A stretch of 64,000 nt of DNA. Source: Arthrobacter sp. ov118. GTDB taxonomy: Bacteria > Actinomycetota > Actinomycetes > Actinomycetales > Micrococcaceae. The notes under the pieces are model-generated. The model worked only from the letters and a program-made list of their open reading frames with translations, did not search any database and was not told the origin of the DNA. The stretch spans positions 81,334-145,333 of the forward strand of contig NZ_FPAY01000011.1 in NCBI RefSeq assembly GCF_900116495.1, in the 5' to 3' direction. The translations under genes were made by a program, and so were the position numbers. How positions within the stretch are numbered: the stretch's first letter is position 1; each line of letters opens with the position of its first letter. Of the stretch, positions 16,487 through 25,445 are shown in pieces.

Positions 16487-16605
16487 AAGCCCTTAGTCTT
16501 TCCCGTCTTGGCAAGCACGGCCAGGCAAAGAATAAACGGCATCAATCGTTTTGAGCACTCAACGACGGCCAGGCAGAGGGATAGGGACAGTAATTCGTGG
16601 GTCAT
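16483..16605 (-). pseudogene. N-terminal fragment of a hydrophobic protein
   Basis: An ATG at 16605 with AGGAG five bases upstream starts a hydrophobic peptide (MTHELLSLSLCLAVVE). The frame runs into the IS21 remnant after about 41 codons. It looks like a gene start cut off by the IS21 insertion. Confidence 0.3.
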
Positions 16606-17114
16606 GAGAGCTCCTGCTTGCAGCTTTGAGTAGGTGGTTGCCTAGTGCCGCCGTGAAGCAAGAAGTTCGCTGAAGGTGGCCTCGGGCTCCGATCTCGCTT
16701 CGGAAGGGCCCCTTCAGTAGTTACCTTGAGCGTTCAGGTCGGGGGCCTGCCACGATGCTCAGCCCCCTAGGAAGGCCACCAATAAGTAATCTGCTACGGG
16801 CCCTAGGTCGGTATGCCCTAACAGTGCTTCGATCCTGCCATAGCGACAGCGGTTCTGTCAGTAACGCCAGGTCAGCGCCCCTGTGTGACTTTCAGAAGCC
16901 GCGTCCACACTTCACGCGGAAACCGGTCCGGGTGCGCAGGACTACCGACATCGGATTGTCAGAAGTCATCTGCACGATTCGTCGGCGGTGGCTTCGAATA
17001 CCTTCCGATCTTGAAGCGTGGCCTCGGGGCCAGATCCGACGAGGTCACCGTTCGCCGCAACCCTGACCACCACTACATTTTGTCACATACAGAGAAATAG
17101 CGACCCTTTGCATG
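16606..17114. other. Region without a convincing gene
   Basis: Apart from the candidate transposon-end repeats, I see one possible peptide end on the plus strand near 16980-17100 (GGGFEYLPILKRGLGARSDE) with no matching start. It may be the remains of a gene displaced by the resolvase cassette. Confidence 0.3.
16884..16975 (+). repeat. Candidate left end of a Tn402/Tn5053-like element
   Basis: TGTGACTTTCAGAAGC at 16884 matches 14 of 16 bases of the left terminus of the transposon at 40467. TGTCAGAAGTCATCTGCAC at 16957 matches the inner binding repeat of that transposon (reverse complement of 44248-44267) at 18 of 19 positions. The outer part is diverged, so the exact end is uncertain. Confidence 0.4.
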
Positions 17115-17200
17115 ACTTAGAATAAATGACGGGTTAAGTGAAACATTTAATTCCAGCCTCGGTTAGAATCACGCTGTCACTTAAACGAACGTATAAATGA
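17115..17200. promoter_or_regulatory. Candidate resolvase res site and promoter region
   Basis: The 85 bases upstream of the resolvase are AT-rich compared with the surroundings. They contain paired motifs: ATAAATGAC twice, and GTTAAGTGA facing TCACTTAAAC. Repeated and inverted sub-sites directly before a serine resolvase gene are the usual form of a res site. The exact crossover point cannot be read. Confidence 0.5.
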
Positions 17201-17214
17201 CAGAGGAGAAAATC

Positions 17215-17826
17215 ATGCTCGTCGGATACATGCGGGTCTCAAAGGCCGACGGCTCCCAGACCACCGACCTGCAGCGCGACGCGCTCGTCGCCGCCGGCAC
17301 CGATCCGGAGTCCCTGTATGAAGACAAGGCCTCCGGGAAGAAGGAGGGCCGGCCGCAGCTGGCCGCCTGTCTCAAGGCCCTGCGCCACGGCGACACCCTG
17401 GTCGTCTGGAAACTCGACCGGCTCGGCCGGGACCTGCGCCACCTGGTCAACATCGTCCATGACCTAACCGAACGCGGCATCGGGCTGAAGGTCCTCACCG
17501 GCCAGGGCGCAGCCATCGACACCACCACCGCCTCCGGGAAGCTCGTCTTCGGGATCTTCGCCGCCCTCGTCGAATTCGAACGTGAACTCATCTCCGAACG
17601 CACTATCGCGGGCCTCGCCTCCGCCCGCGCCCGCGGCCGCACCGGAGGCAGGCCCTACAAGATGACCCCGGCGAAACTCCGGCTCGCCGCCGCCTCCATG
17701 GGCAAGCCCGACACCAAAGTCAGCGATCTCTGCACCGAACTGGGCATCACCCGCCAGACCCTCTACAGGCACGTCTCACCCACCGGGGGGCTGCGCCCCG
17801 ACGGCGAAAAGCTACTTTCCCGCTAG
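17215..17826 (+). CDS. Serine recombinase (resolvase/invertase family)
   Basis: With the start at 17215 (GAGGAGA upstream) the protein has 203 residues. The catalytic serine lies in VGYMRVSKADGSQTTDLQ, followed by LYEDKASGKKEGRPQL, then VVWKLDRLGRDLRHLV and FGIFAALVEFERELISERT. The C-terminal helix-turn-helix is TKVSDLCTELGITRQTLYRH. This is the size and order of small resolvases such as TniR or Tn3-type enzymes. It lies next to a res-like site and convergent with the large repeat protein. I infer that it belongs to a Tn402-like cassette. Confidence 0.9.
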   Translation: MLVGYMRVSKADGSQTTDLQRDALVAAGTDPESLYEDKASGKKEGRPQLAACLKALRHGDTLVVWKLDRLGRDLRHLVNIVHDLTERGIGLKVLTGQGAAIDTTTASGKLVFGIFAALVEFERELISERTIAGLASARARGRTGGRPYKMTPAKLRLAAASMGKPDTKVSDLCTELGITRQTLYRHVSPTGGLRPDGEKLLSR

Positions 17827-17902
17827 ACACCCAGGTGCTCCATGGACGTTGAACGCCTTTAACCGGGCCGTCCCGCAACCTAGGAATTGCCGCATTGGAC
17901 CG

Positions 17903-19062
17903 CTACAAATCGTTCGGATAACCGAGGTCGGCCGCCTGACGGAACAGCTGCTCGGCCTGCCCTGTTTCGCCCCGCTGCGCGAGCAGGACAGCGAGGTTGT
18001 AGGTGGCCCTCGCGTCGCCGAGGTCGGCCGCCTGGCGGAAGAGCTGCTCGGCCTGCTCGGTTTCGCCCCGCCCGTAGAGCAGGGCGCCAAGGGCCATCAT
18101 GGCCTCCGTGTCGCCGAGGCCAGCCGCCTGGCGGAAGAGCTGCTCGGCCTGCCCTGTTTCGCCCCGTCCGTGGAGCAGGATGGCGAGGTTGGTCACGGCG
18201 GTGGCGTTGCCGAGGCGGGCCGCATCGCGGTACAGGGCCTCGGCCTGCTCGGTTTCGCCCCGTCCGTGGAGCAGGGCGCCAAGGTTGGTCACGGCGGTGG
18301 CGTTGCCGAGGTCGGCCGCCTGACGGAAGAGCTGCTCGGCCTGCTCGGTTTCGCCCCGCCCGTAGAGCAGGGCGCCGACGGCGATCATGGCCTCCGTGTC
18401 GCCGAGGCGGGCCGCCTCGCGGTACAGGGCCTCGGCCTGCTCGGTTTCGCCCCGCCTGTAGAGCAGGATGGCGAGGTTGTCCATGCCGCCGGCGTTGCCG
18501 AGGCGGGCCGCCTCGCGGAACAGCTGCTCGGCCTGCTCGGTTTCGCCCCGTCCCGCGAGCAGGGCGCCGAGGTTGTCCATGCCGCCGGCGTCGCCGAGGT
18601 GGGCCGCCTCGCGCAGCAGCTGCTCGGCCTGTTCGGTTTCGTCCCGTCCCGCGAGCAGGGTGCCGAGGTTGGTCATGGCGCCCGCGTCGCCGAGGCCGGC
18701 CGCCCGGCGGTACAGGGCCTCGGCCTGCTCGGTTTCGCCCCGCCGCCCGAGCAGGGCGCCGAGGTTGCTCATGCCGGTTGCGTTGCCGAGGCCGGCCGCC
18801 TGGCGGAAGAGCTGCTCGGCCTGCTCCGTTTCGCCCCGCCGCTCGAGCAGGACGCCGAGGTTGGTCATGCCGCCGGCGTTACCGAGGCCGGCCGCCCGGC
18901 GGTACAGAGCCTCGGCCTGCCCCGTTTCGCCCCGGCGCCCGAGCAGGATTCCGAGGACTGTCATGCCATCCGAATTTCCGAGGTCGGCCGAGCGCCTGAA
19001 CAACTGCACCGCGGCTGCCTCCTGGCCGCTTTGGTATGCGGTCGTGCCAGCGGTTACGAGGT
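17903..19062. repeat. Tandem 96-bp coding repeats
   Basis: The block GGAAGAGCTGCTCGGCCTG and its surroundings recur every 96 bases, for example at 18031 and 18127, with very high nucleotide identity. Each copy encodes 32 residues. Such uniformity suggests recent amplification or gene conversion and could allow copy-number change. Confidence 0.85.
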
Positions 19063-20260
19063 TTCCCGGAGGTGCGTCGGCACGCGCGATTTCTTCCCAG
19101 GCCTGATCCGGAATCTGGTCTCCCCGAGTGGCGATGTGGTCGAGGAGATAGTCGAACGGACGCCAGCCTCCGTCCGCCGGGGAGAGCAGACGGAACGCAC
19201 CGGCGCCTGTTTTCCAGTCGGTTGCCCAGCCGATCGCGGTGAGAAGATCCTCCCGGCCGTCGTCCACCTGCCTGGGGGTGAGGTATGCCGGGGCCAGGGA
19301 TTCGGCAGTCGCCTGCGGAATGACCTCGGCGATGCCGCTCCTACGCCAGTCGACGGCAGCGTGGATGAGGGCCGCACCCAGAGGATGCTGGCTTTGTCCC
19401 GACTCCCAACGATCCACGGCGAGGAAGCCGCCGCCGATGTAGACCCCCACACCGTAGCGGGAGATGCCCGCGCCTATCCGCGCGTCCCCGCTCTGTTCCA
19501 CGAGCCGTTGGCGTTCATCATCATCATCGAGGAGCCGCACCGTACGGAATCTGACCAACAGCTCCCACTGGGTACGGGGCAGGTCGCCGGTGGGCTGAAA
19601 GCCCTCGTAGGCGCTCTCCCGCATCGTGGCAACCACGACATTACCGGCCTCGGTCAGCTCGTCGATCCACCTTCCTTTGAGGTTCTCCGGGTTCTCGATG
19701 TAGCGTTCCAGATCATTGAGCCAGATCACCGCATCGTGCGGCATATGACCGCCGTTAAACAGGTTCGCAACACCGCCGGCATCCGGGATCACAATCACCC
19801 GATTGGCATAGTTGTCGCGTACAACCTGAGCGGCCATGCGGGTCTTTCCGGCCATCGAGGGTCCCAACACCAAGGCAGGCGAACCAGACCCGAGCACGTC
19901 CACTAGCTGAGCCTCCGCATCGCGGTGCAGATACGGGATCTCCAGACGCGCGGGGTGAACTCCCAGGCTCTCGAGTGTCGTCCTAGCCACTGTCGGCGGG
20001 TGCTTGGTCTTCCTTCCGGTCATGAGTATGGACTTCTCAAGCAGCTCCGCGCGGATATCACGGGCCTTCGCATCGTCTTTCAGGCGCGCCAACAGCACCC
20101 CGCCCACGCCGACCAGGACCGCAAGTCCGGCGAGTAGCTCTGACCGACCGTCCTGCCAGCGGGCAACGACCACAGCGAGCACCGCCAGAATAAAACCGAG
20201 CAGCAGCAGTACCCACGATTGCTCCCGGCGTGGGCGGGAAGTCCATTTCGACCGGTTCAC
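17903..20260 (-). CDS. Membrane-anchored P-loop ATPase with twelve TPR-like repeats
   Basis: The 785-residue protein has two N-terminal membrane helices (about residues 16-34 and 41-59). A P-loop domain follows with Walker A GPSMAGKT at 133-140 and Walker B-like AVIWLNDLE at 177-185. A linker domain leads to a C-terminal array from about residue 402. The array holds about twelve 32-residue repeats built on LGALLxxRGETEQAEQLFRQAAxLG. This order (P-loop NTPase plus helical repeats) is STAND-like, and such proteins include signalling and anti-phage sensors. A defence role is inference. GTG alternatives and partners were not found, and the convergent neighbour is a resolvase. Confidence 0.75.
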   Translation of the reverse strand: MNRSKWTSRPRREQSWVLLLLGFILAVLAVVVARWQDGRSELLAGLAVLVGVGGVLLARLKDDAKARDIRAELLEKSILMTGRKTKHPPTVARTTLESLGVHPARLEIPYLHRDAEAQLVDVLGSGSPALVLGPSMAGKTRMAAQVVRDNYANRVIVIPDAGGVANLFNGGHMPHDAVIWLNDLERYIENPENLKGRWIDELTEAGNVVVATMRESAYEGFQPTGDLPRTQWELLVRFRTVRLLDDDDERQRLVEQSGDARIGAGISRYGVGVYIGGGFLAVDRWESGQSQHPLGAALIHAAVDWRRSGIAEVIPQATAESLAPAYLTPRQVDDGREDLLTAIGWATDWKTGAGAFRLLSPADGGWRPFDYLLDHIATRGDQIPDQAWEEIARADAPPGNLVTAGTTAYQSGQEAAAVQLFRRSADLGNSDGMTVLGILLGRRGETGQAEALYRRAAGLGNAGGMTNLGVLLERRGETEQAEQLFRQAAGLGNATGMSNLGALLGRRGETEQAEALYRRAAGLGDAGAMTNLGTLLAGRDETEQAEQLLREAAHLGDAGGMDNLGALLAGRGETEQAEQLFREAARLGNAGGMDNLAILLYRRGETEQAEALYREAARLGDTEAMIAVGALLYGRGETEQAEQLFRQAADLGNATAVTNLGALLHGRGETEQAEALYRDAARLGNATAVTNLAILLHGRGETGQAEQLFRQAAGLGDTEAMMALGALLYGRGETEQAEQLFRQAADLGDARATYNLAVLLAQRGETGQAEQLFRQAADLGYPNDL

Positions 20261-20915
20261 CCTGTGTCACCCTCCACTGCTGGCAGCAATCTTCGTCGCC
20301 TACATACATCAAATATTGGCCTTAGCACAAAGAGCGCGGAAGCCCCGGGCGGACCAGGCCCGGAAGCTACGTGCGCAGCCTCTGCGGCCCGGCGCAAAAG
20401 AACCTGCCGTTGTCGAATCCCTCACCGGACACTTTCGGGCCGGTCAACTGACACTTGTCCAAGTCAGCAACCATCGGCCGATGCCGATGCCAAAGACTAA
20501 ACGGGAGATCACGCGATGGCACGGACACGGACCGGAACCGTCAGATCCCGCTGAAAGTCACAGCCCGGCGTGCAGCCGGCTCTGGACATTCCGTGCAGAC
20601 GACTTCGGAACATGACAGTAATCCGACCGAAGAGATAGCCTTCCGGCAGCCCAGAACTCATCTGCGTAATCAAAGGAGATCAAGTCTGACCTAGCGTTTT
20701 TGACTAATCCGGATTAACGCTCGGGGGAGGGCGGCCCGGTCTCCAGGCGGACGCCGCGGGAGGGGCCGAAGGCTGCTGCTCACGTTTGTTTTTGTCATGG
20801 CCGTAGCCGGCGGGCTGTCCCACTTCGAAGCTTATGGACTAGCTTGGGGACGTTGTAGATATCCGACAATGAGTGTCTAGGGTCGGGTGGCGGTGCTTCG
20901 TGAGATGGTGGGGCC
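20261..20915. other. Intergenic region with transposon end
   Basis: No gene-like frame is present. The region holds the orphan transposon right end at 20569-20617, the palindrome AATCCGGATT at about 20705-20714, and a GCGTTTTTGAC motif that also occurs at about 16213. Confidence 0.45.
20569..20617 (+). repeat. Orphan Tn402/Tn5053-type right end
   Basis: The outer 28 bases (20590-20617, ending CATGACA) match the right end of the tniABQ transposon (44269-44296) at 24 positions. An inner GTGCAG repeat lies 23 bases inside the outer one, with the same spacing in both ends. No tni genes are adjacent, so this is either a remnant or the end of a non-autonomous element lying to the left. Confidence 0.65.
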
Positions 20916-20918
20916 GTG

Positions 20919-21677
20919 ATGAGCCCAAATTCTCTACTAGATCTTTCCCCAGGTATGCCGGAAGGCATCGGCGCGCTCCCGTTGCCCGACGTCGTGGCCA
21001 GAGTCGTGGGCTTCTGCACTCATCCGACGAGCGGGTGGCAGACGTACGACATGCTCAGCCGGGTGGCTCGGAGCCGGGGCCACTTCGACGAGATCGCTCC
21101 GTGGTCTCTTTTGTGGGCCGACACGCTGGCTGGGCGGCTTTCTGTCTCGGATGTTGCCAGCTTTACGCACGAGCGTCGGTCGGAGCTGTTGCAGCGACTC
21201 CAGGCTCTACCAGCCAAAGACCTCGGCGTCATGGACGATGGTGATGTGGAAACTCTTGCTCGTCTGTGTCGGTTCGGCTTTCCAGGGGTATGGGCTCCCA
21301 AAATCACAAAGCTGCTCGCACTGTACAGGCCGGATGCGGTTCCGGTCCTCGACGGATACGTGGCAGTGGCGATGGGATTCACTCGGAATGGATTCAGTTC
21401 CGGAAAGGAACCGCGCTGGAAGCGGATTCATCAAACACTGCTGGTAATCCGCAGCATCCTGCGTCATCAGCAGACGGAACTCACCCAGATACGCCACGAA
21501 GTTTCGCTTAGGGTACCGGACATTTGGGAAGCAACGGACTTGCGGCTGCTGGACATCATCATCTGGACCTCGCAGGATGATCGCACCTCCCGTCCCGGAA
21601 GTCCGTCCAATTACTGGTTAAACCGCCGCCCACAGGAGTATCGAGCGATGCATCTGGAGCCGGTGACGTTGAACTGA
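20919..21677 (+). CDS. DUF6308-like hypothetical protein
   Basis: The roughly 252-residue protein contains GFPGVWAPKITKLLALYRP, then DAVPVLDGYVAVAMGFT, and ATDLRLLDIIIWTSQDDR near the C-terminus. The combination of a KxxKLLAL-type segment, a DGY motif and a terminal LRLLDIIIW resembles actinobacterial DUF6308 proteins, whose role is unknown. Start is ATG at 20919 or the adjacent GTG at 20916. The family assignment is from memory of the pattern and is moderate. Confidence 0.5.
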   Translation: MSPNSLLDLSPGMPEGIGALPLPDVVARVVGFCTHPTSGWQTYDMLSRVARSRGHFDEIAPWSLLWADTLAGRLSVSDVASFTHERRSELLQRLQALPAKDLGVMDDGDVETLARLCRFGFPGVWAPKITKLLALYRPDAVPVLDGYVAVAMGFTRNGFSSGKEPRWKRIHQTLLVIRSILRHQQTELTQIRHEVSLRVPDIWEATDLRLLDIIIWTSQDDRTSRPGSPSNYWLNRRPQEYRAMHLEPVTLN

Positions 21678-21834
21678 CGAGTACGAATTCAGTTTGATCG
21701 ACAAACTTTGCTGCGTTGTTGTGTCCCAAACTTAGGCGCGTGCAGCGCTTGCTCGCTGTGTGTCGGCCGCCCGGATCCGTGCACGAGTCGCCTTACGATT
21801 AGGGGTCAACTCGCGCATACACAAATGGGGATCC

Positions 21835-22464
21835 ATGAAGTTCAATCACACAATTCCACTGCTTGCCGCCTCGGCCCTGATGCTCTCCGGCTGCGGAAGC
21901 AACGCCCAAGCGGAGCCGGCACCCACGCTCTCTGTAGCCCCGGCCCAGACGTCGACACCGACGCCCTCACCCAGCGCGACCGGGCCGGCCACCAATTCCC
22001 GAGGGAACATCCCGAAAAAGATCGGAGAGCTTGCAGCTGCCGGCGGCACCTCGCTGGCCGATGCCTCCCTGAAATTCAAAGTCACTTCTATCGAGCCGAT
22101 CACGTGTGATGCCCCCTACTCTGAGAAGCCTGTGGGCACTGCCTTAGCGGTGGCCATCGAGGTCGAAACATCTGCTGACTTCGAGGGTGGCCTGACCGTG
22201 AACGGCGCGCCTGGCCTGACAAGTTTCGACGCCCACTACTGGAAGGGCTACGCCTCAAACGGAACCCGTATGAACAAGATCGATACCATTTCCGCCCAGA
22301 GTTGCTTGGCGGACCAGAGCCGTCTGCTGCCGAGCAGCCTCGGCAAGGGTGAGAAGGCAACCGGCATCGTGGTCCTCGAGGTCACAACGCCCACTGGCAG
22401 CATCGCCTACGACGGCGCTGGCATGGTGTCCGGAGGGTGGGAGTGGGGGTACCCGGGTAAGTAG
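21835..22464 (+). CDS. Predicted lipoprotein
   Basis: The 209-residue protein starts MKFNHTIPLLAASALMLSGC, a lipoprotein signal with lipobox LSGC, followed by a Ser/Thr/Pro-rich linker (VAPAQTSTPTPSPSATGP). The beta-rich extracellular part includes ALAVAIEVETSADFEGG, resembling DUF4352-type Ig-like domains. It should be anchored on the outer face of the membrane. A terminator hairpin follows the stop. Confidence 0.7.
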   Translation: MKFNHTIPLLAASALMLSGCGSNAQAEPAPTLSVAPAQTSTPTPSPSATGPATNSRGNIPKKIGELAAAGGTSLADASLKFKVTSIEPITCDAPYSEKPVGTALAVAIEVETSADFEGGLTVNGAPGLTSFDAHYWKGYASNGTRMNKIDTISAQSCLADQSRLLPSSLGKGEKATGIVVLEVTTPTGSIAYDGAGMVSGGWEWGYPGK

Positions 22465-22486
22465 CCGCTATATCCACACGGAGAGT

Positions 22487-22522
22487 GGGCTCCGGCCGCA
22501 GTTCAGAGCGCGGCTGGAGCCC
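22487..22522 (+). terminator. Terminator-like hairpin after the lipoprotein gene
   Basis: GGGCTCCGGCCGC pairs with GCGGCTGGAGCCC (one G-T pair) across a ten-base loop, 22 bases after the stop codon. Confidence 0.65.
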
Positions 22523-22593
22523 TTGTAGCTGAGCGCGGAGTCCCTAAGCTGGTTCTCCTTACGAGGAGCGCCCACGACGATTAAGGGGGCTGT

Positions 22594-22896
22594 TTAGCTT
22601 TCGCATTCAATGCAGTAGGCGTAGCCGTCTTTCTCCCGGGTGAGCTGGGAGCGGTGCCGGACCAGGAAACAGGAGTAGCAGGTGAATTCGTCTGCTGCCT
22701 GCGGGATCACCTGGATGATGAGTTCCTCGCCGGAGAGGTCGGCGCCGGGCAGTTCTACCCCGTCAACGGTGTCGGCTTCGTCGAGTTCGAGCACGACGCT
22801 GCGCGCGTCGGGGCTGTTCGCTGACTTCAGGGCTTCGAGGGAGGCGTTGCGGGATTCCGCGACGTCGGGGCGTACTTCGTCGTAGTCGGTTGCCAC
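22594..22896 (-). CDS. DUF4193 zinc-ribbon protein
   Basis: The 100-residue protein starts MATDYDEVRPDV and ends with a zinc-ribbon pair, FTCYSCFLVRHRSQL and YAYCIECES. This is the standard form of actinobacterial DUF4193 proteins. The family is widespread and its role is unknown. An internal GADLSGEELIIQVIPQ segment fits the family. Confidence 0.85.
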   Translation of the reverse strand: MATDYDEVRPDVAESRNASLEALKSANSPDARSVVLELDEADTVDGVELPGADLSGEELIIQVIPQAADEFTCYSCFLVRHRSQLTREKDGYAYCIECES

Positions 22897-23043
22897 GGTG
22901 TTGTTGCTCTTTTCTTTGGTGCCGCGTCAGGGGATGACGCTTCGGGCGGTCAGTAGAACGCAGGCGCGGGGCATTTTGTGCCCGCACGCGGCGTGCAGGA
23001 AACAACCGTACAGCCCGCACTGCACCTGCTCTGGGTGGTTCGT

Positions 23044-24351
23044 CTATTTTCCGGTGAGGGGGTTGCGTTTGCGGAAGGTCCCGGCGATGGAGAGCTTGGT
23101 CGAGTATTGGATGGATCCGTAGCGGAAGAGGTGGACGGCGAGGCGGAGGATGAGGAATCCGATGGTGAACAGTTCGCCAATGACGATGGTCGCCTCGAGT
23201 GGTGTGAGGGTGCCGAAGCCGTTGCGGAGCAGCGCGGTCACGGGGGCCGAGAGGGGGAAGTAGGTGAAGATCTGCACGATGGGTGCGTGCGGGTCCGAGA
23301 TGATCAGGCTCATCGCGTAGAAGGGGACGAAGATCAGGGCCATCAGGGGTCCGAAGATCGTGCCGGCGTCCTTGGCGGTGGGCATGATGGCGCCGATCGC
23401 GACGAGGACGCCGGTGAAGACGGTGAACCCGCCGAGGAGCAGCAGCGCCCCGACGATCATGGCCCCGGGTTCGAAGGTCAGGATCGAGAGGTCCAGGTCG
23501 GGCATGGCGAGTTTGTCGCGGAAGAAGGCGTACCCGGCGGCGATGGGGGTGAGGAAGACCAGGATCTGCACGGCGCCGACCATGAACAGGGCGATGACCT
23601 TGCCGACGATCAGGGTGGTGGGGTTCAGGGTCGTGAGGATCATTTCGGTGACCCGGTTTTCCTTCTCTTCCAGGGTGCTGTTGAGCATCTGGCTGGAGAG
23701 CAGGATGAGGCAGACGTAGAAGATCAGCAGGAACATCAGCGGCGGCACGGCGGCGCCAATGCCGCCGGATTCCTTGCCGTCCTTGAAGGTCACGGACACG
23801 GTTTTCACCTCGCCGCCGGCCGCGGCCATCAGCTGGGGCGAACCGATCGCGGCCTGCGCCGAGGCGGTGAGGAGCTGTTTGGCGACGGCGTCGTACTTGC
23901 CGTTGTCGAAGATCCCCTGATCCGCCCCGTAGACCTTTACCGGCTGTGTGGCCGGCTCGGCGGGGTAGGCGAAGTAGGCGTCCGAGAGCCCGTCTTTGAC
24001 ATCCTGCACCGCCTTGCCCGGGTCCGCGGCCGGCCGGCCGCCCATCGCGGTGGCGATCGCCGGGGTGATGAGTCCGGAGGCGTCGGTGTAGGTGAAGGAC
24101 ACGGCGGCGGTTTTCTGGGCGTCGGCGCTGGCCGCGGTGGAGGAGTTGCTGAGGTAGACGAGCCCGAAGACGATCGCCATCACCACCGGGATCGCCAGGG
24201 TCGCGATCCAGAAGCGGCGTTTCTTGACCGTGCGGGTGAATTCAAACCCGATGACGGTGCCGAGGTTGTGACCGGCGAAGGGACGCTTCGGTGTGGGCGG
24301 CTGGGTGGCCGGTGCGGGGGAGGGGGCCTGTGTGGATGTTTTCTGGGTCAT
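23044..24351 (-). CDS. ABC-2 type (NatB-like) exporter permease
   Basis: The 435-residue protein has a proline-rich N-terminus, a first membrane helix (FWIATLAIPVVMAIVFGLVY) and a large extracellular loop. About five more helices follow, including PPLMFLLIFYVCLILLSSQM. The cytosolic EEKENRVTEMILTTL motif is typical of NatB/ABC-2 permeases. The ATPase gene upstream ends four bases before this start, so they form one exporter. NatAB systems export Na+ or toxic compounds, and the substrate here is unknown. Confidence 0.85.
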   Translation of the reverse strand: MTQKTSTQAPSPAPATQPPTPKRPFAGHNLGTVIGFEFTRTVKKRRFWIATLAIPVVMAIVFGLVYLSNSSTAASADAQKTAAVSFTYTDASGLITPAIATAMGGRPAADPGKAVQDVKDGLSDAYFAYPAEPATQPVKVYGADQGIFDNGKYDAVAKQLLTASAQAAIGSPQLMAAAGGEVKTVSVTFKDGKESGGIGAAVPPLMFLLIFYVCLILLSSQMLNSTLEEKENRVTEMILTTLNPTTLIVGKVIALFMVGAVQILVFLTPIAAGYAFFRDKLAMPDLDLSILTFEPGAMIVGALLLLGGFTVFTGVLVAIGAIMPTAKDAGTIFGPLMALIFVPFYAMSLIISDPHAPIVQIFTYFPLSAPVTALLRNGFGTLTPLEATIVIGELFTIGFLILRLAVHLFRYGSIQYSTKLSIAGTFRKRNPLTGK

Positions 24352-24355
24352 GGGG

Positions 24356-25285
24356 TTATGCCTCCGCCAGTTCGTGGGTTTCGCCGTAGACCTTGATGAA
24401 GACCTCCTCAAGGGAGGTCCTGGCGGTGGTGAAGGACTTCACGGCGACGCCGTGGGTGATGAGTTCGCGCAGCACGTCCGATTCGTCCGCGCCGGGGCGG
24501 GGGGAGAGTTCGGCATGCCCGCCGGCGGCGGTAACGATGTCGTACAGGGCCGATGGTGGCAGGACCCCGGTGTAGGTGAGCCGGTACACGGTGCCGCCGA
24601 ACTGTTCCTGGACCTGGGCGACGGTGCCGTAGGCGCGGGAGGTGCCGTCCTTGAGGAGGATCACCCGGTCGCAGAGCCGTTCGACTTCTTCCATCTGGTG
24701 GGTGACCATGATGACGGTCGCGCCCGCGAGTTTCTGGTCCTCGATGATGTCCATCAGCAGCCGCCGGTTCACCGGGTCGAAGCCCTTGGTCGGTTCGTCC
24801 AGGATCAGCAGCTCGGGGCCGTTCATGATGGTCACGCCGAGCTGGATTTTCTGCTGCTGCCCGCCGGAAAGCTTATCCAGCCGCATGTTCGCCTTGTCGG
24901 CCAGGCCGACCCGTTCGAGGTAGTCCCGGGACCAGGCTTTCGCCCGGTTCTTGTCCAGGCCCTTGAGCCGGCCAAAGTAGACCATGACGTCGAGGACGGC
25001 TTCCTTCTTGTAGAGGCCGCGTTCCTCGGGCAGGTACCCCAGCTTCGCCCCGTCCTGCGGGGCGAAGGGCCGGCCGCCGATGTGCAGGGTCCCGGCGGTC
25101 GGCTGGTAGATCCCCAGCAGCGCCCGGAGCGTGGTGGTTTTCCCGGATCCGTTGCTGCCGAGGAACCCGAAGGTTTCCCCGGCCCGGACGTCGAAGGAGA
25201 GGTCTTTGATGACAGTGGTGTCCCCGAAGTCCATCCGGAAGTCTTGAATGTGTACCAGCGGCTCGGCCGCGTCCCCCGACGTCAT
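24356..25285 (-). CDS. ABC exporter ATP-binding protein (NatA-like)
   Basis: The 309-residue protein has Walker A GSNGSGKTTTLRALLG, signature LSGGQQQKIQL, Walker B LLILDEPTKGFDP and switch histidine VTHQMEE. The C-terminal extension (TVYRLTYTGVLPP onward) is the DUF4162-type domain seen in NatA-like ATPases. It is the first gene of a two-gene operon with the ABC-2 permease. Confidence 0.9.
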   Translation of the reverse strand: MTSGDAAEPLVHIQDFRMDFGDTTVIKDLSFDVRAGETFGFLGSNGSGKTTTLRALLGIYQPTAGTLHIGGRPFAPQDGAKLGYLPEERGLYKKEAVLDVMVYFGRLKGLDKNRAKAWSRDYLERVGLADKANMRLDKLSGGQQQKIQLGVTIMNGPELLILDEPTKGFDPVNRRLLMDIIEDQKLAGATVIMVTHQMEEVERLCDRVILLKDGTSRAYGTVAQVQEQFGGTVYRLTYTGVLPPSALYDIVTAAGGHAELSPRPGADESDVLRELITHGVAVKSFTTARTSLEEVFIKVYGETHELAEA

Positions 25286-25445
25286 GCCCCCACTGTAACC
25301 GGCATGCGTGGCGGCGGGCGTGGCCAGTCAGATTGTGCGACGGCATGTTGGCCGATAAGAAAAAGGCCTCCGGCCTCCTACCCCTGTCCCGGTGCCTGCA
25401 CAGCGGGAACGTCAATCCCGCTGAAATGGGCGCAGTGTGCAGTCA

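Noticed and set aside
17903..19062. CRISPR-like regular repeats
   Set aside because: The 96-base period is coding, without unique spacers, and encodes a 32-residue protein repeat.
17849..19906. A long open plus-strand frame opposite the repeat ATPase
   Set aside because: It is the antisense of a repetitive high-GC gene. The minus-strand protein has clear P-loop and repeat structure, so the plus frame is a shadow.
22978..24396. A 472-codon plus-strand frame opposite the ABC-2 permease
   Set aside because: The product is a glycine-, aspartate- and histidine-rich shadow of the permease gene, which has clear membrane helices and an operon partner.
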